DNA of 8,458 nt from CAZJDV01 sp964544865 (lineage in GTDB: Bacteria; Chloroflexota; Dehalococcoidia; Lucifugimonadales; CAJWER01). This document shows positions 1 to 6,296 of this stretch, in pieces (positions within the stretch are counted from its first letter, which is position 1; the number at the start of each line of letters is the position of its first letter). The notes below the pieces were generated by a model. The model searched no databases. It saw only the letters and a list, made by a program, of their open reading frames with translations, and had not been told where the DNA came from. Location of the stretch: the NCBI GenBank assembly GCA_964544865.1, contig CAZJDV010000096.1, positions 1-8,458 of the forward strand, written 5' to 3'. Position numbers and translations under genes: made by a program.

Positions 1-722
1 ACGGCGGCTTCTCGGAGTACTACTACCTGTTCCCCGGCCACTTCGTGTTCAAGGTCCCCGACGAGCTGCCCGACGGCGCGGTGGCGGCTGTGAACTGCGC
101 CGCCTCGCAGGTGGTTTACGGCCTGCACCAGGCGGGGCTTCGGATGGGGGACAACGTGGTCGTCCAGGGCGCGGGGGGCCTGGGGATTAACGCGACCGCC
201 GCGGCAAAGGAGATGGGGGCGGCGCGGGTCATCACCATCGACGGCATGCCGAACAGGCTGGCGCTGGCGAGAGAGAGCGGCGCCGACCACACGATCAATA
301 TCAACGAGTACAACACGCCCGAGTCACGTATCGAGCGCGTAAAGGAGCTGACGGAGGGGCGCGGCGCGGACATCGTGATGGAGGTCGTCGGCTATCCCCA
401 GGTCGTGCCGGAGGGAATCCAGATGGCGCGAAAGGGAGGGACTTTCGTAGAGATCGGCAACATCTGGCCTAACAGCAACGTCTCCCTCGACGTGTCGAAG
501 ATACTCTGGGGCCAGGTCCGGATCATCCCGGTCACCCACTACGACCCGTACATCCTGCCGGTGACCCTGGACTTCCTGGTGCGGACCAAGGATAAGTACC
601 CGCTGACGAAGGTGGTATCCCACTCCTTCCCGCTGGAGCAGATCGGAGAGGCTTTCAAACAGGCCGAGTGGGCGGGCAAGAGCGAGGACATGGACGTCGT
701 GAGGGCGGTGGTGGCGCCTTAG
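1..722 (+). CDS. Zinc-type medium-chain alcohol dehydrogenase, 3' part (5' end outside window)
   Basis: The open frame enters from the left edge (first whole codon at position 3) and ends with TAG at 720-722. A GTG at 45 is internal, because the residues before it (GGFSEYYYLFPGHFVFKVPD) read as the usual link between the catalytic and nucleotide-binding domains of medium-chain dehydrogenases. The Rossmann fold is clear: VVVQGAGGLGINATAAAKEMGAARVI carries the GxGGxG dinucleotide loop, and the following acid (TIDG) suggests NAD(H). The end of the protein (PLTKVVSHSFPLEQIGEAF) is the standard family C-terminus. The N-terminal zinc ligands lie outside the window, so zinc use and substrate cannot be checked. 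The family oxidises alcohols or reduces aldehydes and ketones in the cytoplasm. It converges on the methyltransferase gene, with only 26 bp between the two stops. Confidence 0.9.
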   Translation, partial: GGFSEYYYLFPGHFVFKVPDELPDGAVAAVNCAASQVVYGLHQAGLRMGDNVVVQGAGGLGINATAAAKEMGAARVITIDGMPNRLALARESGADHTININEYNTPESRIERVKELTEGRGADIVMEVVGYPQVVPEGIQMARKGGTFVEIGNIWPNSNVSLDVSKILWGQVRIIPVTHYDPYILPVTLDFLVRTKDKYPLTKVVSHSFPLEQIGEAFKQAEWAGKSEDMDVVRAVVAP

Positions 723-731
723 GCGGGTTTT
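715..731 (+). terminator. Short terminator-like hairpin at the end of the dehydrogenase
   Basis: CGCC (715-718), loop TTA and GGCG (722-725) form a 4-bp GC stem overlapping the stop codon, followed by GG and TTTT (728-731). It sits where a terminator is expected between convergent genes. The stem is very short, so this is weak. Confidence 0.22.
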
Positions 732-748
732 CGCGCTACAATAAGGGC

Positions 749-2017
749 TCAACTCCAATGGAGGACGAGCTTCGTCCGTTCCTTGTGGACGACAATCTCG
801 TTCGGTGAAGCGACGTAGTCAGCCTCGTGCAGACATGCTCGGATGTGCAGCCCTTCATTGGCGGGACGCCCGGCGGAATCCCAGGCGATCACGTGGTCGG
901 CCAGCGCCTCACCGTCGCTCGGCCCGTAGCTCCGCACCGTCAGCTCGAACTCGGGCGACTGGCCTGACCGCTCCGCGGCGGTGGGGCTGGCTCGCGGGCA
1001 GACAAACACGGAGAGGGAGTCTTCTCTCACCAGGTCGCGTGTTGAGCAACTCCTCCAATCCCCCGTGTACTCCATGAAACAGGGACCGACGCCCCGGTCG
1101 GCTGCCTCGCCCCCAGCGTGCAGCGAACAAAGATCTTGTTCTCGCACGCCTAGCCAGACGGCCAGGCCACCAAATACCACGCCGCCTATCGTCGCTCGCA
1201 CATTGGTGGTCCGGTCTTTGTACGGCCCGGCCAGCAGCCGGTATATCGTGCCGGGATCGAGTCTGCGGTCACTATCGGCATACATGGTGATTCCAGACGT
1301 GGGTCCGAGCTCAATCGATTTTGCGCGCCGGGCGAAGGCGCCGCGTAGATTCATGAACCCGCAGTCCTTGACCGAGAAACTCTCCATGTGATCGTCAAGC
1401 CGCTCGAAAGCGACCGACTTTTGCAGGCCTCCAACTACCTCCAGAGGTAAGACCAGCCGCCCGCCGGGTCTCAGTTGCGCCCACCAGGCCGGGACGATAT
1501 CCCAGGCCCCGACGGACAGGATGATCCTGTCGTAAGGCGCACCGCCGGCGTACCCCAGGCCCCCGTCACCGCAGACCACGCGCACTCTGTCCAACCTCGC
1601 TGCTGCTAGATGCTCGCGGGTGCCGTCAACCAGGTCCTGATCGATGTCTACTGTGACCACCTGGCCGGAGTCGCCGACGAGGTGCGCCATGAGTCCGGTG
1701 TTGTACCCCGTACCCGCGCCTATCTCCAGGACGCGCTGGCCCGGTTTCAGGTCGAGCTGCTCCAGCATTATGGCCATGATTGCCGGCTGGGAAGACGAGC
1801 TCACGCCCTCGCCTCCCAGCCGCAGGGTGAGAATCGCGTCGTCACTGTAGACCCGTTCCAGCTCGACCCCAGGTGAGAAGAGGTGCCGCGGCACGGCTCT
1901 GAATGCGTCCTCGACTCCGGACGAACGGATGCAGCCCATGCCTTTCAGTTGCTCCACGGGGGCGTCATGGAGTGCGCGAGGTTCGCCTCCTTTACCGGCA
2001 CGTGCCGGTGGCTTCAA
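749..2017 (-). CDS. Protein-L-isoaspartate O-methyltransferase-like enzyme with long C-terminal domain
   Basis: A SAM-dependent methyltransferase of the PCMT class, 422 residues from the chosen start. Visible parts: N-terminal helix region with AFRAVPRHLFSPG (near 38-50), SSSSQP (73-78) at the PCMT active-site position, SAM motif I VLEIGAGTG (96-104), acidic ribose-binding VDID (123-126), VCGDGGLG (148-151 onward), YDRIILSVGAWD (162-173) and RPGGRLVLP. Ordinary PCMT is about 210 residues; here CGFMNLRG (219-226) opens a further 200-residue domain. That layout resembles the 'methyltransferase, FxLD system' group linked to lanthipeptides, but no precursor peptide or lanthionine enzyme is visible, so repair of isoaspartyl protein or another carboxyl methylation is equally possible. 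TTG at 2017 is preferred because AGGAG lies 4 nt before it; TTG at 2044 and ATG at 1939 are alternatives, and the last would cut into the N-terminal helix. Same strand as the sigma gene. Confidence 0.85.
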   Translation of the reverse strand: MKPPARAGKGGEPRALHDAPVEQLKGMGCIRSSGVEDAFRAVPRHLFSPGVELERVYSDDAILTLRLGGEGVSSSSQPAIMAIMLEQLDLKPGQRVLEIGAGTGYNTGLMAHLVGDSGQVVTVDIDQDLVDGTREHLAAARLDRVRVVCGDGGLGYAGGAPYDRIILSVGAWDIVPAWWAQLRPGGRLVLPLEVVGGLQKSVAFERLDDHMESFSVKDCGFMNLRGAFARRAKSIELGPTSGITMYADSDRRLDPGTIYRLLAGPYKDRTTNVRATIGGVVFGGLAVWLGVREQDLCSLHAGGEAADRGVGPCFMEYTGDWRSCSTRDLVREDSLSVFVCPRASPTAAERSGQSPEFELTVRSYGPSDGEALADHVIAWDSAGRPANEGLHIRACLHEADYVASPNEIVVHKERTKLVLHWS

Positions 2018-2026
2018 GGTTCTCCT
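2015..2026 (-). promoter_or_regulatory. Ribosome binding site deciding the methyltransferase start
   Basis: On the minus strand AGGAG (2026-2022) is followed by AACC and a TTG codon (2017-2015). It supports this TTG over the TTG at 2044, which has no comparable purine run in front of it. Confidence 0.45.
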
Positions 2027-2067
2027 CTCAATTCGAGCCTGCAACCAGCGCTGCGGTTCTCAAGATA

Positions 2068-2190
2068 CTACTTCGCCCCGGCCGCCTCACCAGGGTCCTC
2101 GCTTTCGCCGCCGAATATGACGGCCAGAAGCTCCTGGCGTGCCTTTTCGTTCGTTTCCTTCCGCTCTTCGGGATCCGCTTGCTTGGCCCT
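2068..2190 (-). other. Coding-like extension in frame beyond the sigma factor stop
   Basis: After the sigma factor TAA (2193-2191) the same frame stays open for 40 codons to TAG (2070-2068). It reads as a charged, probably helical tail (starting RAKQADPEERK and including ARQELLAVIFGG) with GC-rich third positions, like real coding sequence. It has no ATG, GTG or TTG, so it cannot be a separate gene. The simplest reading is that the sigma protein once ran to 2068 (about 227 codons) and the TAA is a nonsense change or a base error. Otherwise this is an ordinary leader between the sigma gene and the methyltransferase. Confidence 0.35.
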
Positions 2191-2751
2191 TTACTGCCCC
2201 TCGAACACTCGCTCTTTGAACCGTCTGGGAACAGACTCCGAGCCCCTGGTGCGAGATCTGAAGTCCCTCGCGCTCGCCACCTCCCTGACGCTGAGCTGGT
2301 CGTAGTAGAACAGCAGCGTTGCAGCACGGTTTCTCGGCGACAGGGAGTTCACCGCGTTCAGGACGAGACGGTGCAGCTCCCGGGCCTCCGCCACCTCGTG
2401 GGGCTCGGGCTCGATGCCGGCGAAGGGTATCGCCTCGAACCGGACGCCGCCCATGACCTCCTCCAGGGAGAGAGGAGGTCGGGTCTGGTCTCGCAAATGC
2501 CCCTTGCACACGTTCAGGACGATGCCGTATAGCCAGCTCTGGAAGCGCGAGTCGTCTCGAAGCCGGTCCAGCGAAAGGTACGTCTGTAGCATGGACTCGT
2601 TGGCAAGTTCAAGAGCCGTCTCATTGTGGCCGACGACGCCCCCGGCGACCCGCCGGATCATCGGCTGGTGCCGCTTGATCAGCGCGCCGAACGCGCCCCT
2701 GTCGCCCGATCGGGCCCGCGCCAAAAGCTTGGAGTCCGCTATCCGGTCCAC
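2191..2751 (-). CDS. RNA polymerase sigma-70 family factor (ECF-like), region 4.2 damaged
   Basis: 186 residues, GTG start. Region 2 spans about 7-88: LLARARSGDRGAFGALIKRH, then RFQSWLYGIVLNVCKGHLR (69-87), the core-binding and -10-recognition segment. A linker (89-122) leads to region 4: LHRLVLNAVNSLSPRNRAATLLFYYDQLSVREVA (126-159). Region 4.2, the helix-turn-helix that reads the -35 element, should follow, but residues 160-175 (SARDFRSRTRGSESVP) do not resemble it, and family-like sequence returns at RRFKERV (176-182). Three one-base insertions would restore a normal helix-turn-helix, so this copy is frame-damaged or misread. It heads a minus-strand pair with the methyltransferase and is divergent from the DUF3179 gene. 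No anti-sigma gene is visible next to it. The start is followed directly by DRIADSKLLARA; GGAGG lies just upstream, with a tight spacing, and an overlapping ATG at 2753 is in another frame. Confidence 0.82.
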   Translation of the reverse strand: MDRIADSKLLARARSGDRGAFGALIKRHQPMIRRVAGGVVGHNETALELANESMLQTYLSLDRLRDDSRFQSWLYGIVLNVCKGHLRDQTRPPLSLEEVMGGVRFEAIPFAGIEPEPHEVAEARELHRLVLNAVNSLSPRNRAATLLFYYDQLSVREVASARDFRSRTRGSESVPRRFKERVFEGQ

Positions 2752-2840
2752 ATCCCTCCCCCTGCCGCCACGTGCGTGATATGTAGTGGGATCCGCGGGC
2801 GAATCGGTTAGATATCGCCTGGCACACGACCTATGGAGCC

Positions 2841-2846
2841 ATTGTA
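2841..2846 (-). promoter_or_regulatory. Possible -10 element for the sigma gene in the divergent intergenic region
   Basis: The 175-bp gap 2752-2926 separates the divergent sigma and DUF3179 genes and must hold both promoters. On the minus strand TACAAT (2846-2841) matches a housekeeping -10 box at five of six bases, but I see no good -35 box at 16-18 bp from it. No convincing plus-strand promoter for the DUF3179 gene was found. Confidence 0.22.
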
Positions 2847-2926
2847 GACAAATCCTGCCGGACTTCGTGGCATCTTAGAGCCAGGCGACGTACGAATGGG
2901 CGCTCAAAGCCCCATTATCCGACCTT

Positions 2927-4083
2927 ATGGAAAAAGTGAGGCTTGCCGCGATGAGACATTCGCTGCGAAAGCATGTAGTCTGGGCCGCCGCGCCGCTGTT
3001 GGTGCTGGCGTGCTCGGGACAGGTGACTGAGCCGGTCGCCGTCGCTTCCTCCGGGTCCTCGCGGCCGGAGCTGTACATTCCGGATGGCCCGCCTCCCAGG
3101 GTGGACGTCAGGATCGCCAGCGTGGCCCTGGACGAAATTGTGTTCGATGCCTTTGCGGGCGGTTACCTGCCGCTGCCACAGGCGTCGAACAGCACCATCG
3201 AGCAGTTGCGAGATGTCATCAGGCCAATCTACCAGCCCGTGTACGACCTCGTCGAGGGCAGGGGTTGGCTGGACGACGACGACCTGGTCATCGGCTATTC
3301 GCCAAAGGGCAGCGCATACGCCTACCAGCTGAAGACCCTGAACTACCACGAGATCGTCAACGACTACATAGATGGTGTCCCGCTGCTGGTGTCACATTGT
3401 TCGCTGTGCGCCAGCGCCTCCACGAATCGGACATGGTCATGTACGACCACCAGACGGGCTCATACTGGTTCCAGGTCGTGGGAGAGGGCATCGTGGGCGC
3501 CTTCACCGGCAAGCGGCTCAAGGTGCTGCCGCCGGTGACGATAACGTGGCGCGAGTGGAAGCGGCAGCACCCCGAAACGCAGGTCCTCAGCAAGGACCTG
3601 GGGCTGCTCAACGTGCCGGGCAACCCTTACCTTTCCGGTCCGTTCACCGGTTATGCCAGGAGGCTGGACTCGTCGGGTCCCTCATTTCCGATCAGCCCGA
3701 TCAAGGATTCCCAGCTGCGTCCCGGCGACAAGGTCTTCGCGATAGAGATAGGTGAATGCCACAAGGCGTATGCCCTGATGCCGGGGCCGAGCTGGCTGCT
3801 CGAAGGCAAGGTGGACGGCGAAGACGTGCTGATAATCGGCAGGGGCAGGGTTGAGGCGCTGGGCGCCTCGGCGTACTTCCACGAGGTGACCGGACGCATT
3901 CTGAGCTTCTATCTGAGCAACGACCTGGTCGAGGACGAGGAGACGGGCAGCGTCTGGGACGACAGCGGTCTGGCTATTTCCGGGCCGCTAGCCGGCACGC
4001 AGCTCGATGCGGTGCCCTCGTGCACCAGCTTCTGGTTCTCGCTGGTGGGCGCCCTGCCGGGAATAGAGCTGCACAAGCCATAG
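2927..4083 (+). pseudogene. DUF3179 domain lipoprotein, reading frame broken at the conserved core
   Basis: The N-terminal part reads in one frame (from ATG 2927 or, more likely, ATG 2951, which has TGAGG upstream): a signal peptide with lipobox LVLAC (Cys29 from 2927), then a DUF3179 start with NYHEIVNDYIDGVPLLVSHCSLC (from residue 139; Cys158 and Cys161). Directly after CxxC the frame changes: RLHESDMVMYDHQTGSYWFQ and the rest of the domain (TWREWKRQHPETQVLS, then a C-terminal part to LHKP) continue in another frame to TAG 4081-4083. Family members usually have about 20 more residues between CxxC and the LxxSxLVMYD motif, so a stretch of 3n+1 bases seems lost near 3408-3418. Without repair, translation stops at 3538, giving about 200 residues. 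DUF3179 function is unknown; the lipobox suggests a membrane-anchored extracytoplasmic protein. A deletion in the genome and an assembly error both fit. Confidence 0.8.
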
Positions 4084-4086
4084 ACC

Positions 4087-4109
4087 CTCCGAGATCGCTC
4101 ATCTCGGAG
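4087..4109 (+). terminator. Perfect 9-bp hairpin just after the DUF3179 gene
   Basis: CTCCGAGAT (4087-4095) and ATCTCGGAG (4101-4109) pair perfectly around a 5-nt loop, starting 4 nt after the stop codon. No T-run follows, so it is either a non-canonical terminator or an mRNA 3'-end stabiliser. Confidence 0.5.
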
Positions 4110-4134
4110 CACGCGCTGACCGTCAACGCACGTA

Positions 4135-4156
4135 CGCCGCCAGATTCATGGCGGCG
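4135..4156 (+). repeat. Second GC-rich inverted repeat in the same gap
   Basis: CGCCGCC (4135-4141) and GGCGGCG (4150-4156) pair around an 8-nt A/T-rich loop. It lies 25 bp after the first hairpin and about 40 bp before the deacetylase promoter-like site. No T-run follows. Confidence 0.4.
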
Positions 4157-4198
4157 CGGGCGGCACCTCCAGGGCAGGGCCAATCACGAAGCAAGTCG

Positions 4199-4207
4199 TG
4201 GTAGAAT
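4199..4207 (+). promoter_or_regulatory. Extended -10 promoter for the deacetylase
   Basis: TGgTAGAAT is an extended -10 box (TGn plus TAGAAT). No -35 box is evident, which extended -10 promoters tolerate. Transcription would start near 4214, giving a leader of about 38 nt that contains the strong ribosome binding site AAGAGGAG (4237-4244). Confidence 0.4.
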
Positions 4208-4251
4208 CATCCGGTATCCGGGCCAGACGGGTTGATAAGAGGAGATTCCCG

Positions 4252-5163
4252 ATGCCAAGCGACGTGAGCGTGATTTTGACGATGGACTGTGAGCCTGCCT
4301 TGTTCGAGTGCTCGGTCCTCGCCATACGGCTGTCCGGCAGCGGCCCGGCATCCTACGAGGCGGGCGAGCGGTCTATCCGGGGCTACGTCGAAGCGGCGGA
4401 CAGGGAGGGCTACCCGGTGACCCTGTTCGCTCATCCCGAAGTCGCCCGCGCACAGACGGCGCTCTTGTTGGAGCTCCAGGACGCCGGGGCATGTCTCGGC
4501 ATGCACCTCCACCCTTACAAATTCGATGACAAGCGATACCCGCGCGACCTTGGTGGATTCACCGCTGAACAGCAGCATGACCTGGTGTCCGAGGCCACGG
4601 AGGTCTGGTCGGATTCGCTGGGGCAGCATCCGCGCTTTTTTCGGGGCGGAGTCTTCTCCGCGAACGACCAGACCTTCAAGGTCCTCGCGGATTTGGCGTT
4701 CGAGGGAGGAAGCCTGTCGTGCCCCGGCCGGATCCTGTCCGAGGCCATGGCTGTCTGGGCCGGCGCGGAACTGTACCCTCACAGGGCTAATCTGTCGTTC
4801 CGGCAGATCCAGGGCGCCAGCGATTTCATCGAGGTGCCTATCTCGGTCGATACCTCGAGACCGATGGAGCGCGGCGACCGGCGGGAAGTCGGATTCGAGT
4901 GGCCTTACATCGCGTCTCGGAGTTACGACCACAGGGCCGTCGCGCGCGGTGTCCTGAGGCGAAGCATAGCCGAGGACGCGATGTTCCCAACATACGTGAC
5001 GAACACTCACCAGGACCAGGACTATGCGGACCCGCTCCATCCGGCCAGCGTGAATCTACAATCGGTGTTCCAGACACTCCAAGAGACGGCCGACGAGTTG
5101 GAGGTGGGGCTGGCCGGTACGACTGTAGCCGATATGTGCAGCCAGGTCCGCACCTCCAACTGA
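4252..5163 (+). CDS. NodB-like polysaccharide deacetylase family protein
   Basis: 303 residues from ATG 4252, chosen because AAGAGGAG (4237-4244) lies 7 nt upstream; the frame is open further upstream, to a GTG at 4198. The NodB metal-hydrolase motifs are all present: VSVILTMDCEPA (5-16) with Asp12 and Glu14 in the place of the usual TFDDG; HLHPY (85-89), the HxH metal ligands; FRGG (130-133), the RxG motif; and NTHQD (251-255), with its late histidine. The family removes N- or O-acyl groups from polysaccharides such as peptidoglycan, chitin-like polymers or capsule. There is no signal peptide or membrane segment, so this version looks cytoplasmic and may act on a small or lipid-linked sugar; that is inference. 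No glycosyltransferase or other sugar gene is nearby to narrow the substrate. Confidence 0.85.
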   Translation: MPSDVSVILTMDCEPALFECSVLAIRLSGSGPASYEAGERSIRGYVEAADREGYPVTLFAHPEVARAQTALLLELQDAGACLGMHLHPYKFDDKRYPRDLGGFTAEQQHDLVSEATEVWSDSLGQHPRFFRGGVFSANDQTFKVLADLAFEGGSLSCPGRILSEAMAVWAGAELYPHRANLSFRQIQGASDFIEVPISVDTSRPMERGDRREVGFEWPYIASRSYDHRAVARGVLRRSIAEDAMFPTYVTNTHQDQDYADPLHPASVNLQSVFQTLQETADELEVGLAGTTVADMCSQVRTSN

Positions 5164-5260
5164 TTCGCATGGCGGCGCTCGAAGGTAGGTTTCCCGGCTC
5201 CGATGGTGGCTTCCAGCCATCCTAACACGGGTCGGATAGAAGGAACCGGCGTCGGGGCCG

Positions 5261-5290
5261 TTGACTCCGCCACCTCAGGTCTCGTATCTT
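5261..5290 (+). promoter_or_regulatory. Sigma-70 type promoter for the 121-residue protein
   Basis: TTGACT (5261-5266), an 18-bp spacer and TATCTT (5285-5290) make a good housekeeping promoter. Transcription would start near 5297, with TAGGAGG (5312-5318) placed 5 nt before the ATG at 5324. It shows that this small gene has its own transcript. The rest of the 160-bp gap 5164-5323 holds nothing else I can name. Confidence 0.55.
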
Positions 5291-5323
5291 GGTTCGGGCT
5301 GGCCGCAGGAGTAGGAGGCCTCG

Positions 5324-5689
5324 ATGTCGGAGTCTCACACGAAAATCGCCAATTACGCCAACGAGCTATTGGACGTTCCCAGGGCGCATCTGGCGCTGGA
5401 GCTGTCTCAAGACGAAGACGGCTTGAAGCTGCGCTACGGCGGCAAGGTGCTGGTTGAGTGCTACCTGACCAACGAGGGCATGGCGGCCGGGGCCTACATG
5501 GCGAAGGCGCTGGGCGTCCCCGTCCCCGCCCTCGGCGAATCGGCCACGGCGCGGGTCTCGACGGGGGTGCTCTTCCGCGCCGTTGGCATCGCGAGCCTGG
5601 ATCTTGGCGTCGATGTGTCATTCGTGCTGCTCGAGCGCTGGCTGCAGGAGGCCGAGATGCAGCGAGGGGGCGTCAGTGAGCTGAGTTGA
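5324..5689 (+). CDS. Hypothetical protein, 121 residues
   Basis: I do not recognise this protein. Translation signals are strong: TAGGAGG 5 nt before ATG 5324, and a promoter-like pair at 5261-5290. The N-terminus (MSESHTKIANYANELLDVP) is polar and helical; the middle (GGKVLVECYLTNEGMAAGAYMAKALGVPVPALG) is mildly hydrophobic and glycine/alanine-rich; the C-terminal half has a hydrophobic stretch (TGVLFRAVGIASLDLGVDVSFVLLERWLQEAEM) that looks more like a folded core than a membrane helix. There is one cysteine (in VECYLT) and no metal-binding or nucleotide-binding motif. It stands alone between the deacetylase and the fatty-acid block, 145 bp before the latter. Codon use matches the neighbours, so the gene is probably native and real. 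It is likely a small soluble cytoplasmic protein. Confidence 0.7.
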   Translation: MSESHTKIANYANELLDVPRAHLALELSQDEDGLKLRYGGKVLVECYLTNEGMAAGAYMAKALGVPVPALGESATARVSTGVLFRAVGIASLDLGVDVSFVLLERWLQEAEMQRGGVSELS

Positions 5690-5742
5690 GGGCCTTGGGC
5701 TCGCCAGGACCTCCCGACTCCCCATGGCGATCGATGGGTGCA

Positions 5743-5807
5743 GCTAGCCGACGAACTTTGAAACGACGCTGTCGAAACCCGCGCCGCGTTGCTTTGGCCC
5801 GGCTAGC
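5743..5807. repeat. Pair of inverted GCTAGC boxes around the dehydratase promoter
   Basis: GCTAGCCG (5743-5750) and CGGCTAGC (5800-5807) are exact reverse complements 49 bp apart. Each contains the palindrome GCTAGC. The second copy sits inside the spacer of the promoter at 5789-5817, the position of a repressor operator. It may be chance. Confidence 0.3.
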
Positions 5808-5817
5808 GCACTATAAT
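5789..5817 (+). promoter_or_regulatory. Near-consensus sigma-70 promoter of the fatty-acid block
   Basis: TTGCTT (5789-5794), exactly 17 bp, then a perfect TATAAT (5812-5817). Transcription would start near 5824, only about 11 nt before the ATG at 5835, so the message would have a very short leader. It is the best promoter in the window and probably drives the whole run from 5835 to past the right edge. Confidence 0.65.
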
Positions 5818-5834
5818 CGACCGCGGACATTTAC

Positions 5835-6254
5835 ATGACCGTGACCACCATGACATCGGACTTCGCCGCACTTTCGGTTGGGCTGGAGGTCTCCAACAGG
5901 AGACTGGTGCTAGACACGGCGCTTGTCGCCGGATACGTCGACGCCGTTGGCGACCGGTCGGGGATATTCGACCCCGGTGCGAAGCGCCCGGCAGTGCCGC
6001 CGATGGCCGTTGCGGCATTGAGTCTTCGCGGCGTGCTCGACGATCTGGGCATCCCGGAGGGCACGGTTCACGCGGGGCAGGAGCTCGAGTTCAGCGGGGT
6101 GGTGCACGTAGAGGACGCGCTGACGTGCAAGGCCACCGTGGTCCAGAACTCGGTCCGCAAAGGTTCGCGATTCGTCGAGCTGCGTCTGTCGGTCGAGGCC
6201 GGCGGGGGCAGGGAGATCATGAGCGGCAAAAGCAGGCTGGTCATGCCCGCTTAG
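5835..6254 (+). CDS. FAS1-like / MaoC N-terminal-type dehydratase subunit (HadA-like)
   Basis: 139 residues with the hot-dog fold pattern of the FAS1-like dehydratase domain: a helix-rich start (LDTALVAGYVDAVGDRSGIFDPGAKRPAVPPMAVAAL), then strands with HAGQELEFSGVVHVEDALTCKATVVQNSVRKGSRFVELRLSVE, ending in MSGKSRLVMP. The hydratase signature DxxxxH is absent, as expected for the non-catalytic partner in a two-subunit enzyme. The next gene, 42 bp on, has that signature, so the two probably form a heterodimeric (R)-3-hydroxyacyl-ACP (or -CoA) dehydratase, like mycobacterial HadAB. ATG 5835 has almost no Shine-Dalgarno and a leader of about 11 nt; ATG 5850 is an alternative. The neighbours plsX and fabG favour fatty-acid synthesis over degradation. 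Confidence 0.78.
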   Translation: MTVTTMTSDFAALSVGLEVSNRRLVLDTALVAGYVDAVGDRSGIFDPGAKRPAVPPMAVAALSLRGVLDDLGIPEGTVHAGQELEFSGVVHVEDALTCKATVVQNSVRKGSRFVELRLSVEAGGGREIMSGKSRLVMPA

Positions 6255-6296
6255 GAGACTCGCCGGCTGACGTCGCAATGGAGGAGACGTGCAGAC

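Noticed and set aside
1903..2532. 209-codon plus-strand open frame over the sigma/methyltransferase junction
   Set aside because: Antisense to clear sigma region 2/4 and PCMT sequence; no motif of its own.
4207..5040. 277-codon minus-strand open frame
   Set aside because: It mirrors the deacetylase gene, which has intact NodB motifs and a good ribosome binding site; the antisense product has no recognisable motif.
5201..5221. Possible terminator hairpin after the deacetylase (GATGG ... CCATC)
   Set aside because: The stem needs bulges and has no T-run; too weak to call.
5022..5621. 199-codon minus-strand open frame across the gap and the 121-residue gene
   Set aside because: Proline/arginine-rich low-complexity translation; the plus strand has promoter, Shine-Dalgarno and native codon use.
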